Shown here: one piece after another, positions 53,943 to 62,423 of the stretch | How positions within the stretch are numbered: the stretch's first letter is position 1 | How the letters are laid out: each line of letters begins with the position of its first letter | NCBI GenBank assembly: GCA_964651785.1 | Contig: CAZYWJ010000008.1 | Coordinates: forward strand, 17,644-81,643 | Direction: 5' to 3' | Source: JAKVAV01 sp964651785 | Lineage (GTDB): Bacteria; Bacteroidota; Bacteroidia; Flavobacteriales_D; Cryomorphaceae | DNA: 64,000 bases | Made by a program: the position numbers and the translations under genes | The notes under the pieces: model-generated | What the model saw: the letters and a program-made list of their open reading frames with translations, nothing else | Told to the model about the DNA's origin: nothing | The model's database searches: none

Positions 53943-55211
53943 TTAATAGTGACACTTGGCACATTCCCATCCACCCAATTCTTTGGCGGTGATGGTACCA
54001 TCTTCCAAGTATGCTTTAAGTTCTTCTTTACCGTGATCTTTCAGGCGTTCGTGAATTTCATCATAGTATTCATTGCCTTCCATCTTAACCGCCGTTTCGT
54101 TATGGCAGTTAATACACCAACCCATGGTAAGAGGTGAGTGCTGACCGGCAACGGTATAATCCTGTTGAATTTGTCCGTGACACTCCTGACATTCAATCTC
54201 TCCTACAACATAGTGTTGAGCGTGATTAAAGTAGGCGTGATCAGGAAGGTTATGCACCTTAACCCACTTGATGGGTTTTTCTTCTCCGGTGTACTCCTGA
54301 TTATCCATATCCCAACCTACCGCTTCATAGATCTTCATAATCTCAGCCGTACCTTCTTCGCTTCTTCCGCGGCTGATTCCTTTATGGCAGTTCATACAAA
54401 TATTTGCAGAAGGAATTCCCGCGTGCTTACTTTTCATTGCACTGGTATGACAATACACACAGGCTACTCCGTTTTCTCCGGCGTGAAGCGTATGATTAAA
54501 TGCGATAGGTTGTTCAGGTGTGTAGCCTTGGTAAACCCCGATTCCCATCAAGGCCTCATAACCTGCTACTGCCAAATAAACGACCACCAAAATTCCGGCA
54601 ATCGAAACGAAAACCTTATTCTGCCAAAGCCATATTTTCGCTTTGTTCCCAAAAGTCATTTCGGGCTCTACCTCCAAACCTTCTGCAGCTCGCATTGAGT
54701 TTTGCAGCTTGTTCAGAGAGGAGCGAACTGACCAGAGGGAGAAAATAAGTATTAAGAGAATGAAGAGAACAATTAAAAGCCACGTAGTATCCAAGCCTTT
54801 ATCTACAGGCTCGGCAACTGATACCTCATCTGCCACTGCCGTATCTCGCACGGGCGGTTCCCAATTCTCGACGTATTCCAATATGGCGGTAATCTCCTCA
54901 TCGTTTACTGCCTGTCCGGGCATCAAGCCACCTTTGGGAAACCACTCATCGTAGAGTTCTTTCACGTAAGAATCTCCCGTTTCAAGAGCAGCGTTCGGAT
55001 TCTTGATCCAAGTATAAAGCAACTCTTCCTTACCGGCCCAACGCTCCTGTACCCCTTTCAGAGCAGGCCCCGTCAGGTTTTGATCCACTTTGTGGCAAGC
55101 AGAACAGTTTGCTTTAAATAGCTTCTCGCCATCTTGGGCAGAAACCTCTCCAACCCCTACTAAGACCGTCGCAATCAGGCCTGTTAAAAATATGTTAAAG
55201 GACCTTTTCAT
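53943..55211 (-). CDS. actA: Alternative complex III multiheme cytochrome c ActA
   Basis: 422 residues from ATG 55211 (MKRSFNIFLTGL, signal peptide ending VSAQ). In-frame codons to 55307 carry a promoter box and are not part of the best start. Six CxxCH sites are present: one in an N-terminal monoheme domain (CSACHK) and five after a membrane helix (CVYCH, CMNCH, CQECH, CINCH, CAKCH), the last five residues from the C-terminus. It anchors in the membrane and wires ActB to ActE. First gene of actABCDEF-ctaCD. Confidence 0.94.
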   Translation of the reverse strand: MKRSFNIFLTGLIATVLVGVGEVSAQDGEKLFKANCSACHKVDQNLTGPALKGVQERWAGKEELLYTWIKNPNAALETGDSYVKELYDEWFPKGGLMPGQAVNDEEITAILEYVENWEPPVRDTAVADEVSVAEPVDKGLDTTWLLIVLFILLILIFSLWSVRSSLNKLQNSMRAAEGLEVEPEMTFGNKAKIWLWQNKVFVSIAGILVVVYLAVAGYEALMGIGVYQGYTPEQPIAFNHTLHAGENGVACVYCHTSAMKSKHAGIPSANICMNCHKGISRGRSEEGTAEIMKIYEAVGWDMDNQEYTGEEKPIKWVKVHNLPDHAYFNHAQHYVVGEIECQECHGQIQQDYTVAGQHSPLTMGWCINCHNETAVKMEGNEYYDEIHERLKDHGKEELKAYLEDGTITAKELGGWECAKCHY

Positions 55212-55273
55212 CCTTCCTGAAAACTGCATCATATCTACAATTGAGCTTAGATAAATAGCCGCAAATTTTTCCG

Positions 55274-55281
55274 CAAAAATA
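55274..55281 (-). promoter_or_regulatory. -7 promoter box TATTTTTG before actA
   Basis: Exact match to TAnnTTTG on the minus strand, about 63 nt before the preferred actA ATG at 55211. It lies inside the longer reading frame and so argues against a start at 55307. It would drive the whole act-cta operon. No clear -33 element. Confidence 0.4.
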
Positions 55282-55455
55282 AGAGAAAGGAGTTTCGATA
55301 CCCGCATAATGTCATAAAATTGTCACAGCCCTAAATAATTTAAATCCATTCTAAATAAGTGGTCCATTTCGTTCATTTTATTGCTCAAAAGATCAAGTGT
55401 GTATAAGATGAACGGCGAATAGTGTTCTGTTTTTAACCGATGAAAATAATGGTCT

Positions 55456-55463
55456 TAAATTTG
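55456..55463 (+). promoter_or_regulatory. -7 promoter box TAAATTTG before the SPOR gene
   Basis: Exact match to TAnnTTTG on the plus strand, 16 nt before the ATG at 55480. The 268-bp region 55212-55479 between the divergent actA and SPOR genes holds this and the actA promoter and nothing else recognisable. Confidence 0.4.
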
Positions 55464-55479
55464 CCAAAGATTTGAACCC

Positions 55480-55986
55480 ATGAAAAGAGCATTTATCCTA
55501 ATTACCATCTTATTTTCTGCAATAGCTTCTGCCGTCGTAGCTCAAGATGAAGATACCAGACTAAAGGATCGCGTGTATTCGCGAAAATATACTGAGCCAA
55601 GGGATACTAGTTCTCGTAAAAGAGGGAAAATTACGGTAATGGAAGATGAGCGCATAACGGAGCTTGACAATCTGAAAAAGAAATATCCGGGCCAACTCAA
55701 TGGATATCGCGTTCAAATTTTCTTCGGCGACCGCGCGAAGGCATTGGAAACGAAAGCAAACTTCACGGCTGAGCATCCTGAAATTCCCGCGTACATTTCT
55801 TACTTGGCCCCGAACTTTCGGTTGAGAGTGGGCGATTTCAGAACAAAACTGGAAGGAGAAAAGCTCAAAAAAGAGATTGAGTATACCTATCCCGGTTCCT
55901 ATTTAGTAAAAGACAAGATTGAGCTTCCATCTCTGGGCGATGAAGAATCAAGTGAAAATGTAGGAGAAGGTTACCGCGGGAATTAG
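55480..55986 (+). CDS. SPOR domain-containing periplasmic protein
   Basis: 168 residues with a signal peptide ending AVVAQ (about residue 21), a basic middle section and a SPOR domain (about 70-150; NGYRVQIFFGDRAKALETKANFTAEHP, FRLRVGDFRTKLEGEKLKKEIE). SPOR domains bind denuded septal peptidoglycan, suggesting a cell-division or wall role. Its stop overlaps the infB stop from the other strand by 4 nt. Confidence 0.88.
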   Translation: MKRAFILITILFSAIASAVVAQDEDTRLKDRVYSRKYTEPRDTSSRKRGKITVMEDERITELDNLKKKYPGQLNGYRVQIFFGDRAKALETKANFTAEHPEIPAYISYLAPNFRLRVGDFRTKLEGEKLKKEIEYTYPGSYLVKDKIELPSLGDEESSENVGEGYRGN

Positions 55987-58727
55987 TCGTCCAGCGTTTG
56001 TTTCACCTCTACTTCTTCGTACGCCTCGATGATATCGCCAACTTTGATGTCGTTGAACTTCTCGACATTCAATCCGCACTCATAGCCTTTCGAAACTTCC
56101 TTCACATCGTCCTTGAATCGCTTCAAGCTTCCGAGTTCTCCGCTGTAAACTACAATTCCATCGCGTATAACGCGAATCATATTGTTTCGATTGAGCTTTC
56201 CGTCCGTCACGAAGCAACCTGCTACCGTACCTACTTTTGAAATACGGAAGGTCTCTCTGATTTCGGCATTTCCGACAATCTTCTCTTCGATTTTTGCTGA
56301 AAGCATTCCCTCCATTGCATCCTTAATTTCCTCAATGGCTGCGTAGATAACCGAATAGATTTTGATTTGAATCTCCTCTTTCTCGGCAATTCTTCTTGCC
56401 CCGCTTGAAGGACGCACTTGGAAACCGACGATGATTGCATCAGATGCGGAAGCCAGAAGTACATCACTCTCGGTAATCTGACCTACCGCTTTATGAATGA
56501 CGTTCACCTGAATTTTATCGGTAGACAGTTTCTGCAGCGAATCGCTCAATGCTTCTACGGAACCATCCACATCACCTTTGATGATAACGTTAAGTTCCTT
56601 AAAGTCTCCGATAGCAATTCGACGACCGATTTCATCCAGGGTAATGTGCTTCTGCGTTCGAACCCCTTGCTCACGCAATAGCTGTTCACGTTTGGTGGCG
56701 ATGTTACGTGCTTCGCGTTCATCTTCCATTACGTGGAAACGATCACCGGCATTCGGAGCACCACTCAGACCAAGCATGGAAACGGGAGCCGAAGGACCTG
56801 CTTCCTTAATAGCTTGTAGTCGCTCATTCATCATTGCCTTAACGCGACCTGTATATTGTCCTGCAAGAACAACATCTCCAACTTTCATGGTTCCGGCTTC
56901 TACGAGAAGAGTAGTAACGTAACCTCGCCCTTTGTCCAAGGTAGATTCGATTACCGTACCAATGGCTCTTTTCTTCGGATTAGCTTTCAAGTCCAGCAAT
57001 TCCGCTTCGAGCAGTACCTTATCGAGTAAGTCGTCGATGTTCGTTCCTTTCTTAGCCGAAATTTCCTGACTTTGATATTTTCCACCCCAATCTTCCACAA
57101 GAATATTCATCTGGGCAAGCTGCTCTTTAAGTCTTTCAGGATTGGAATCGGGCTTATCAATTTTGTTAAAAGCAAATATCATCGGAATACCGGCAGCCTG
57201 AGCGTGATTAATTGCTTCTTTGGTTTGAGGCATTACGTCGTCATCTGCTGCGATCACGATAATGGCCAAGTCGGTAACTTGCGCACCACGTGCCCGCATT
57301 GCCGTAAAGGCTTCGTGACCAGGCGTATCGAGAAAGGTGATTTTCTTACCATCACCAACCTCCACGCTGTAAGCACCTATGTGCTGTGTTATCCCTCCGG
57401 CCTCACCGGCAATCACATTTTCCTTTCGAATATAGTCAAGAAGAGATGTCTTACCGTGGTCAACGTGACCCATAACGGTCACGATAGGCGCGCGCATTTC
57501 CAAATCTTCGGGCTTGTCTTCTTCAGTGACGATGGACTCTTGAATATCAGCCGAAGTGAATTCTACTTCATAATCAAATTCTTCAGCGATGATGCTCAAA
57601 GTTTCCGCATCGAGACGTTGATTGATGGAAGCCATGATACCGAGGGACATACAGGCCGAGATCACTTCCGTAGAACTCACATCCATCATGGAGGCAAGAT
57701 CGGCTACGGTAACGAATTCCGTAAGCTTCAGCAGCTTCGACTCTTGTGCCTCCTGTTGTAGTTTTTCTTCCGCACGGGAGCGGTGCTCTTCCCTTTTCAG
57801 TCTTCGGTTTTTGGCCCCCTTATTCTTACTTCCGCCTCCTTGCAGCTTAGCCAGAGTTTCTTTCAACTCTCTGTCGATGTCCTCTTGGCTAACCTCACGG
57901 CGATCATCTCTACGCTTATTTCCGCCTTTACCTTTATTCGGACCCGTATTCTGACCCGGCTTACCAACATCCACTTTATCCGTACGGATTCGTTTCCGCT
58001 TTCTTCGACCTTTTTGCGTGTCTTTCTCAGGATCGGTACTAATTACCGGCTTTTTCTTCGGTCTTCTTTCCGGAAGGTCGATTTTTCCGACCACGGTCGG
58101 CGCGCTCAATTTTTGAACGTTTGACCGAATGGTATCGTCCTCTTTCTTGGGTTCTTCTTTCTTTTCCTCCGGTTCAGGCTTGTCAGCTTTCGGCTCTTCC
58201 TTCTCTTCAGTCTTCTCTTCGCTCTTGACTTCTTCAGCCTTCTCTTCTTTCGCTTCAGTTTTTTCTTCAGCAGGAATCTCCTTCTTCTCCTCTTCTTCTT
58301 TCTTTTCTTCCTGCTTCGGAGCGGCTTGCTTTTTGTCCTTGTTCAGGTCAATTTTCCCGACTACGGAAACTCCGGGTTTCGATTTAACCTCAGGCTTATA
58401 AACATCGTCAGTCGTCCCCTGTACATTTTTAATGAGCACTTCCTCTTTCTCTTCCTCCTTCTCCTTGCGCTCTTCTTTTTCTCTTTCAATAGTTACGGTT
58501 TCCTTATTGGCCGTAACCTTTCCGGCACTCTTGGCTTTTTCTTTAAGTTGTTTTGAATCCTGAAATTCTTCCATGAGAACTTCATAAGCAGCAGGCTCAA
58601 TTTTAGCATTGGGCTTGCTTTCAATCTCAAAACCTTTGTCTGCCAGGGTGTCAACGATGGTTTGGATACCAACATTGAACTCTTTGGCTGCTTTACTTAA
58701 TCGTACCGATGCTTTGCGTATTGGCAT
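55983..58727 (-). CDS. infB: Translation initiation factor IF-2
   Basis: 914 residues: an N-terminal IF2 module (about 1-55), a long low-complexity Lys/Glu-rich linker (about 65-240), an IF2_N domain (about 330-385), and the GTPase with GHVDHGKTSLLDYI (about residue 420), DTPGHEAFTAM and FNKIDKPDSN, then the C-terminal initiator-tRNA-binding domains. It brings fMet-tRNA to the ribosome. It sits in the classical rimP-nusA-infB order, 50 bp after nusA. Confidence 0.97.
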   Translation of the reverse strand: MPIRKASVRLSKAAKEFNVGIQTIVDTLADKGFEIESKPNAKIEPAAYEVLMEEFQDSKQLKEKAKSAGKVTANKETVTIEREKEERKEKEEEKEEVLIKNVQGTTDDVYKPEVKSKPGVSVVGKIDLNKDKKQAAPKQEEKKEEEEKKEIPAEEKTEAKEEKAEEVKSEEKTEEKEEPKADKPEPEEKKEEPKKEDDTIRSNVQKLSAPTVVGKIDLPERRPKKKPVISTDPEKDTQKGRRKRKRIRTDKVDVGKPGQNTGPNKGKGGNKRRDDRREVSQEDIDRELKETLAKLQGGGSKNKGAKNRRLKREEHRSRAEEKLQQEAQESKLLKLTEFVTVADLASMMDVSSTEVISACMSLGIMASINQRLDAETLSIIAEEFDYEVEFTSADIQESIVTEEDKPEDLEMRAPIVTVMGHVDHGKTSLLDYIRKENVIAGEAGGITQHIGAYSVEVGDGKKITFLDTPGHEAFTAMRARGAQVTDLAIIVIAADDDVMPQTKEAINHAQAAGIPMIFAFNKIDKPDSNPERLKEQLAQMNILVEDWGGKYQSQEISAKKGTNIDDLLDKVLLEAELLDLKANPKKRAIGTVIESTLDKGRGYVTTLLVEAGTMKVGDVVLAGQYTGRVKAMMNERLQAIKEAGPSAPVSMLGLSGAPNAGDRFHVMEDEREARNIATKREQLLREQGVRTQKHITLDEIGRRIAIGDFKELNVIIKGDVDGSVEALSDSLQKLSTDKIQVNVIHKAVGQITESDVLLASASDAIIVGFQVRPSSGARRIAEKEEIQIKIYSVIYAAIEEIKDAMEGMLSAKIEEKIVGNAEIRETFRISKVGTVAGCFVTDGKLNRNNMIRVIRDGIVVYSGELGSLKRFKDDVKEVSKGYECGLNVEKFNDIKVGDIIEAYEEVEVKQTLDD

Positions 58728-58777
58728 ATAAAATTATCGGGGTTTCTGCGAAGTTAAAAAATAAGCGCTACTCGGCT

Positions 58778-60013
58778 TTACTCCAATTCTTCGCTCAAAA
58801 TTTTCATTATTTCTTTCACGGTCTCCTCTTCCAAGTCAGATCGCTTTACTAAATCCTGAGGTGTAAGTTCCAATACTGCACGAGCAGTATCCAGACCTAC
58901 GGCCTTCAACTCGTCGATGATCCAACCGTCAATTTCATCTGCAAATTCTTCCAAATCAACATCTTCATCCTCCCCTTCAGAATCGCGGTAGACATCTATT
59001 TCAAATCCGGTAAGCTTACCGGCCAACTTAATATTATGACCTCCTTTACCAATTGCCAAAGAAACCTGATCAGGCTTAAGGAACACTTCGGCCTTCTTGC
59101 CATCATTGTCCAATTTTATGCTGGTAATCTTAGCAGGGCTCAACGATCGCTGAATCAATAGCTGATCATTGGCGGTGTAATTAATTACGTCAATATTTTC
59201 GTTCTTCAGCTCTCGCACTATACTATGAATCCTCGAACCTTTCATACCCACACATGCTCCTACAGGATCAATTCGATCATCGTAAGACTCTACAGCTACC
59301 TTGGCTCTTTCACCCGGCACTCGAACGATTTTTTTGATGGTAATCAAGCCGTCAAAAACTTCCGGAACTTCCATTTCAAACAAGCGCTCCAAAAACTCGG
59401 GTGCCGTTCTCGATAGAATTACCACCGGGTTATTATTTCTCATTTCCACCTTGGCTACGACCGCTCTTACGGTGTCACCTTTCTTGAAGTAATCACTCGG
59501 AATTTGCTCCTGTTTTGGTAGGATCAATTCATTTCCTTCATCATCGAGGAGCAAAATTTCGCGCTTCCATACTTGATATACCTCGCCGGTTATAATCTCA
59601 CCGACTCTGGCGCTATACTTATTATAGAGGCTGTCCTTCTCGAGTTCGATGATTTTTGAAACCAAATTCTGTCGCATCGACAAGATGGATCGACGGCCAA
59701 AGTGATCGAGCTTAATCTCCTCAGTAGCTTCTTCTCCGACTTCGAAGTCAGGCTCAATCTTCACCGCCTCCGAAAGGGCTATCTGCGCGTTGTCATCTTC
59801 TACCTCACCATCGGGCACGATTTCGCGGTTTCGCCAAATCTCCAAGTCACCCTCATCCGGATTAATGATGATGTCAAAGTTGTCATCGGTACCGTGTTTT
59901 TTGATAAGCATATTTCGGAAAACATCTTCCAAAATGCGCATCATCGTTTCACGATCTATGTTTTTAAATTCTTTAAACTCGGTGAACGAGTCGAACAAAT
60001 TCACATTGCTCAT
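58778..60013 (-). CDS. nusA: Transcription termination/antitermination factor NusA
   Basis: 411 residues: N-terminal RNA polymerase-binding domain, S1 domain (about 130-200; VGEIITGEVYQVWKREILL), KH1 (IKKIVRVPGERAKVAVESYD, GACVGMKGSRIHSI) and KH2 (VSLAIGKGGHNIKLAGKLTG), and a helix-hairpin-helix tail (LKAVGLDTARAVLELTPQDL). It starts 6 bp after rimP. NusA modulates pausing and intrinsic termination, which matters for the hairpin ahead of this operon. Confidence 0.97.
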   Translation of the reverse strand: MSNVNLFDSFTEFKEFKNIDRETMMRILEDVFRNMLIKKHGTDDNFDIIINPDEGDLEIWRNREIVPDGEVEDDNAQIALSEAVKIEPDFEVGEEATEEIKLDHFGRRSILSMRQNLVSKIIELEKDSLYNKYSARVGEIITGEVYQVWKREILLLDDEGNELILPKQEQIPSDYFKKGDTVRAVVAKVEMRNNNPVVILSRTAPEFLERLFEMEVPEVFDGLITIKKIVRVPGERAKVAVESYDDRIDPVGACVGMKGSRIHSIVRELKNENIDVINYTANDQLLIQRSLSPAKITSIKLDNDGKKAEVFLKPDQVSLAIGKGGHNIKLAGKLTGFEIDVYRDSEGEDEDVDLEEFADEIDGWIIDELKAVGLDTARAVLELTPQDLVKRSDLEEETVKEIMKILSEELE

Positions 60014-60019
60014 GTCCTG

Positions 60020-60493
60020 TTATTTGAAATTGATTTTGATTTTGGCCTGCTTTATTTCCGTGTAAGCCAGGTCCAATTCTTCTTCAATAAGTCTTTTCTT
60101 CTTTTTGCCGGGCACGCGCTCCTTTCTTTTCGAATGAAGCTTAATGCCGTTTTCATCAGCCGCTAAGAGCTCACCTTCTACCTCTTCACCCTCTGCCAAT
60201 CGCACTTTCAGGTTTCTACCTACATTTTTTACATACTGCCGATAGTCACGTAAGGGCTTATCGATTCCGGGAGACGTAACTTGAAGCGCAAAGTCTTCAG
60301 CTTCCCGATCGAGATTATGCTCGATCTGTCGGCTGATGTCAACGCAATCAGAAATGGATACGGGCCCCATGCTCTCCAGCTCGACTTTAATATTATTCCC
60401 GGGCTTAATTTCTACCTCAAGAATATAATAGTCAGTGCCTTCGATCTTCTCTGCTACTAAACTTCGTATGGTGTTTTCGGTAATCACTTGCAA
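60020..60493 (-). CDS. rimP: Ribosome maturation factor RimP
   Basis: 157 residues, with the family core ISDCVDISRQIEHNLDREAEDFALQVTSPGIDKPLRDYRQY. It helps assemble the 30S subunit. The start is not ATG: TTG at 60493 or GTG at 60487, both fitting the family N-terminus. The start codon lies 6 nt after the U-tract of a strong hairpin. First gene of rimP-nusA-infB. Confidence 0.95.
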   Translation of the reverse strand: MQVITENTIRSLVAEKIEGTDYYILEVEIKPGNNIKVELESMGPVSISDCVDISRQIEHNLDREAEDFALQVTSPGIDKPLRDYRQYVKNVGRNLKVRLAEGEEVEGELLAADENGIKLHSKRKERVPGKKKKRLIEEELDLAYTEIKQAKIKINFK

Positions 60494-60498
60494 GCAAT

Positions 60499-60521
60499 AA
60501 AAAGAGGGGCTTCGGCCCCTC
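60499..60521 (-). terminator. Strong intrinsic terminator between the MORN gene and rimP
   Basis: On the minus strand GAGGGGC-CGAA-GCCCCTC forms a 7-bp GC-rich stem with a tetraloop, followed by TTTTT. It lies 62 bp after the MORN-repeat gene stop and only 5 nt before the rimP start codon. A promoter box at 60549-60556 lies upstream of it, so it may also act as an attenuator in the rimP leader. Confidence 0.85.
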
Positions 60522-60548
60522 GATTTAGTTTCTTCAATTTTCTGACTG

Positions 60549-60556
60549 CAAATGTA
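60549..60556 (-). promoter_or_regulatory. -7 promoter box TACATTTG before rimP-nusA-infB
   Basis: Exact match to TAnnTTTG on the minus strand, 27 bp after the MORN gene stop. Transcription from it would begin near 60542 and pass through the terminator hairpin at 60499-60521 before rimP. No clear -33 element. Confidence 0.4.
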
Positions 60557-60582
60557 ATGAATTTTCCTGAATTCTCACTCGG

Positions 60583-62193
60583 TTATCGATTCATTCGGTT
60601 GTCCTCTACGGTTCTGACTTTGCGGCCGTTTTCGTATTCTATCTTGGTTATAACATTACCCCGCGGCGAATAGGTTATTGAAATGCCCTCTCTGCGGCCG
60701 TTCACAAAATTCTCTTCTAATTCAGGTTGACCGCCTTGGCGGTGATACATCACTGATTTGCCGTGTTGCTTGCCGTCACGATAGGTCGACTCTCGCATCT
60801 TTCCTCCTTCCGGGAAAAAGTAGATCCAGTTTCCGTCAGGCTTTCCTTCCGCATACGTTCCTTCTCTTACGGGAATTCCGTTGATGGAATACTCCGCATA
60901 CGGTCCGTTGAGTTTCCCGTCTTTGTACCATGCATTTTCTTCCAACGTACCGTTTTCAAAATAATGCTTCCAATTTCCTTGCTTCATATCATTTTGCCAA
61001 GAGCCTTCATACATCGGTGCACCATTCGGAAACCAACCCTTCCATTTGCCCACGAGCTTACCCGCCTCAAAACTTCCCTCATCTTTAGGTTTACCTGATT
61101 CATACCAAGATTTCCACAGGCCCTCTTCCAGACCATTTACATAAGGCCCTTCCTGAAGTTTCTCGCCATTTTCAAACCAGGTTATCCAGTTTCCGGTGCG
61201 CTTGTCATTTAAGTATTCGCCTTCTCGCCACTTGCTGCCATCCGGGTAGTAAAATGTCCACCGCCCCGACTTTTCACCTTTCTTCCACTCACCTTCATAC
61301 TGCACCTGACCATTCGGGTAGTAATACGTCCATAAACCTTCCTGCAAGCCATGCTCAAATGGCCCTTTCATTTCCATGTATCCGCTGTCGCGAAAAAATT
61401 GCCACTCTCCTTCCTTCAGTCCGACGCTGTATAGTCCTTTCACGGCCGTATCCCCAGTCTCGAAATTTTCCAAGAAAGGACCGTCGAGTGAGTCAGCCTC
61501 AAAGTGGGTTTCTTTCCAAAGATTACCGTTGGCAAAAAAGTAAGTCCATGTACTGTCTTTTTGACCCTTATCGTAATAGCCCTTGGTACGTACCTGCCCG
61601 CTCGGATACCACGTTATCGATTCGCCCGTCATCCAACCGCCTGCATAGGCTTCTCTGCTTTTCAGCTCACCCGTAGCATAGCGTGTCTCCATATATCCAT
61701 CGCCCTCGTATACGGCGGTGTCGCCTTCCGGCAAATAAAAACTAATCAGCTCCACGCTGTCGGGCTTGTGAAAGAGCTCGACCATATTAAGCGTGCTATC
61801 GGGATACCAGTATTTCCAAGTACCCGATTTAGCGCCTTCATCAAATTGTCCCGATTCTTTTGGATTTCCGGAAGGGTAAAAAGACTGCAACAAGCTATCG
61901 GGTTGATCCCAATCAAAAAAGCCTTGTGTTTCCAACTGTCCGTTTTTGTAGAATTGCTTTACGGGACCATTCAGTCTGCCAAGAAAGTATTCGGACTCTT
62001 CTTTAATAGAACCATCGCTGTAGTAATATTTCCAAGTGCCGTGCTCCAAGCCTCGGCGGTATAGACCTTCCGATCGCTTCACTTTATTCTCATCATCCCA
62101 ATAGTCTACAAATGGCTGGTCCTGAGCATAAGAAGTGATGGCCGCAGATAGTAGAAAAAGGTGGGTAATAAAAATGGAGAGGTAAATTCTCAT
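60583..62193 (-). CDS. MORN/YwqK-type repeat exported protein
   Basis: 536 residues from ATG 62193 (MRIYLSIFITHLFLLSAAITSYAQ signal peptide); the frame opens 12 bp earlier. Almost the whole mature protein is about twenty copies of a roughly 23-residue repeat with the pattern G-x-W-x-x-Y/F-x-x-G-x-x-x-x-E-x-x-Y-x-x-G. These are MORN_2 repeats, the kind found in proteins that databases call YwqK-family antitoxin, but no toxin gene is near and it is exported. A surface or periplasmic solenoid is likely; the ligand is unknown. Confidence 0.88.
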   Translation of the reverse strand: MRIYLSIFITHLFLLSAAITSYAQDQPFVDYWDDENKVKRSEGLYRRGLEHGTWKYYYSDGSIKEESEYFLGRLNGPVKQFYKNGQLETQGFFDWDQPDSLLQSFYPSGNPKESGQFDEGAKSGTWKYWYPDSTLNMVELFHKPDSVELISFYLPEGDTAVYEGDGYMETRYATGELKSREAYAGGWMTGESITWYPSGQVRTKGYYDKGQKDSTWTYFFANGNLWKETHFEADSLDGPFLENFETGDTAVKGLYSVGLKEGEWQFFRDSGYMEMKGPFEHGLQEGLWTYYYPNGQVQYEGEWKKGEKSGRWTFYYPDGSKWREGEYLNDKRTGNWITWFENGEKLQEGPYVNGLEEGLWKSWYESGKPKDEGSFEAGKLVGKWKGWFPNGAPMYEGSWQNDMKQGNWKHYFENGTLEENAWYKDGKLNGPYAEYSINGIPVREGTYAEGKPDGNWIYFFPEGGKMRESTYRDGKQHGKSVMYHRQGGQPELEENFVNGRREGISITYSPRGNVITKIEYENGRKVRTVEDNRMNR

Positions 62194-62344
62194 TCCGGAA
62201 TCCAAGTTTTAGAGCTTTTAAAATTGAACTTTTTCGAAGCGCGAAAAGTCGGGATAACCCAAGACTTCTACACATCAGACAGTTTGAAATGAACTTTAAA
62301 ATTCTGAGAGCCGCCGAGGATTAACGTTTGAGAATCCCTGATAT

Positions 62345-62373
62345 TGAGTTTAAACTCCAAAATGATTTAAACT
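62345..62373 (+). promoter_or_regulatory. Palindrome and repeated TTTAAACTC upstream of the fasciclin gene
   Basis: The perfect 12-bp palindrome GAGTTTAAACTC at 62345-62356 is followed by a second TTTAAACTC 17 bp further on, about 50-80 bp before the fasciclin ATG. The layout could be an operator, but no regulator is known to me. The rest of the 230-bp divergent gap holds nothing recognisable. Confidence 0.25.
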
Positions 62374-62423
62374 CATTGCAATCTTTGATGTTAATTCGCT
62401 GTTAAATCCCTAAATAATATACC

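Noticed and set aside
54138..54698. 186-codon plus-strand frame opposite actA
   Set aside because: It covers the heme-binding part of actA, where CxxCH codons are conserved; no signal, motif or promoter supports it.
55212..55307. Longer N-terminus for ActA
   Set aside because: The added residues precede a complete signal peptide and contain the probable promoter box.
57072..57761. 229-codon plus-strand frame opposite infB
   Set aside because: It lies wholly within the conserved GTPase and linker region of infB on the other strand, has no recognisable domain, and its length follows from codon bias of the real gene.
61504..62064. 186-codon plus-strand frame opposite the MORN repeat gene
   Set aside because: It arises from the periodic repeats of the real gene; its sequence is a shadow without motifs.
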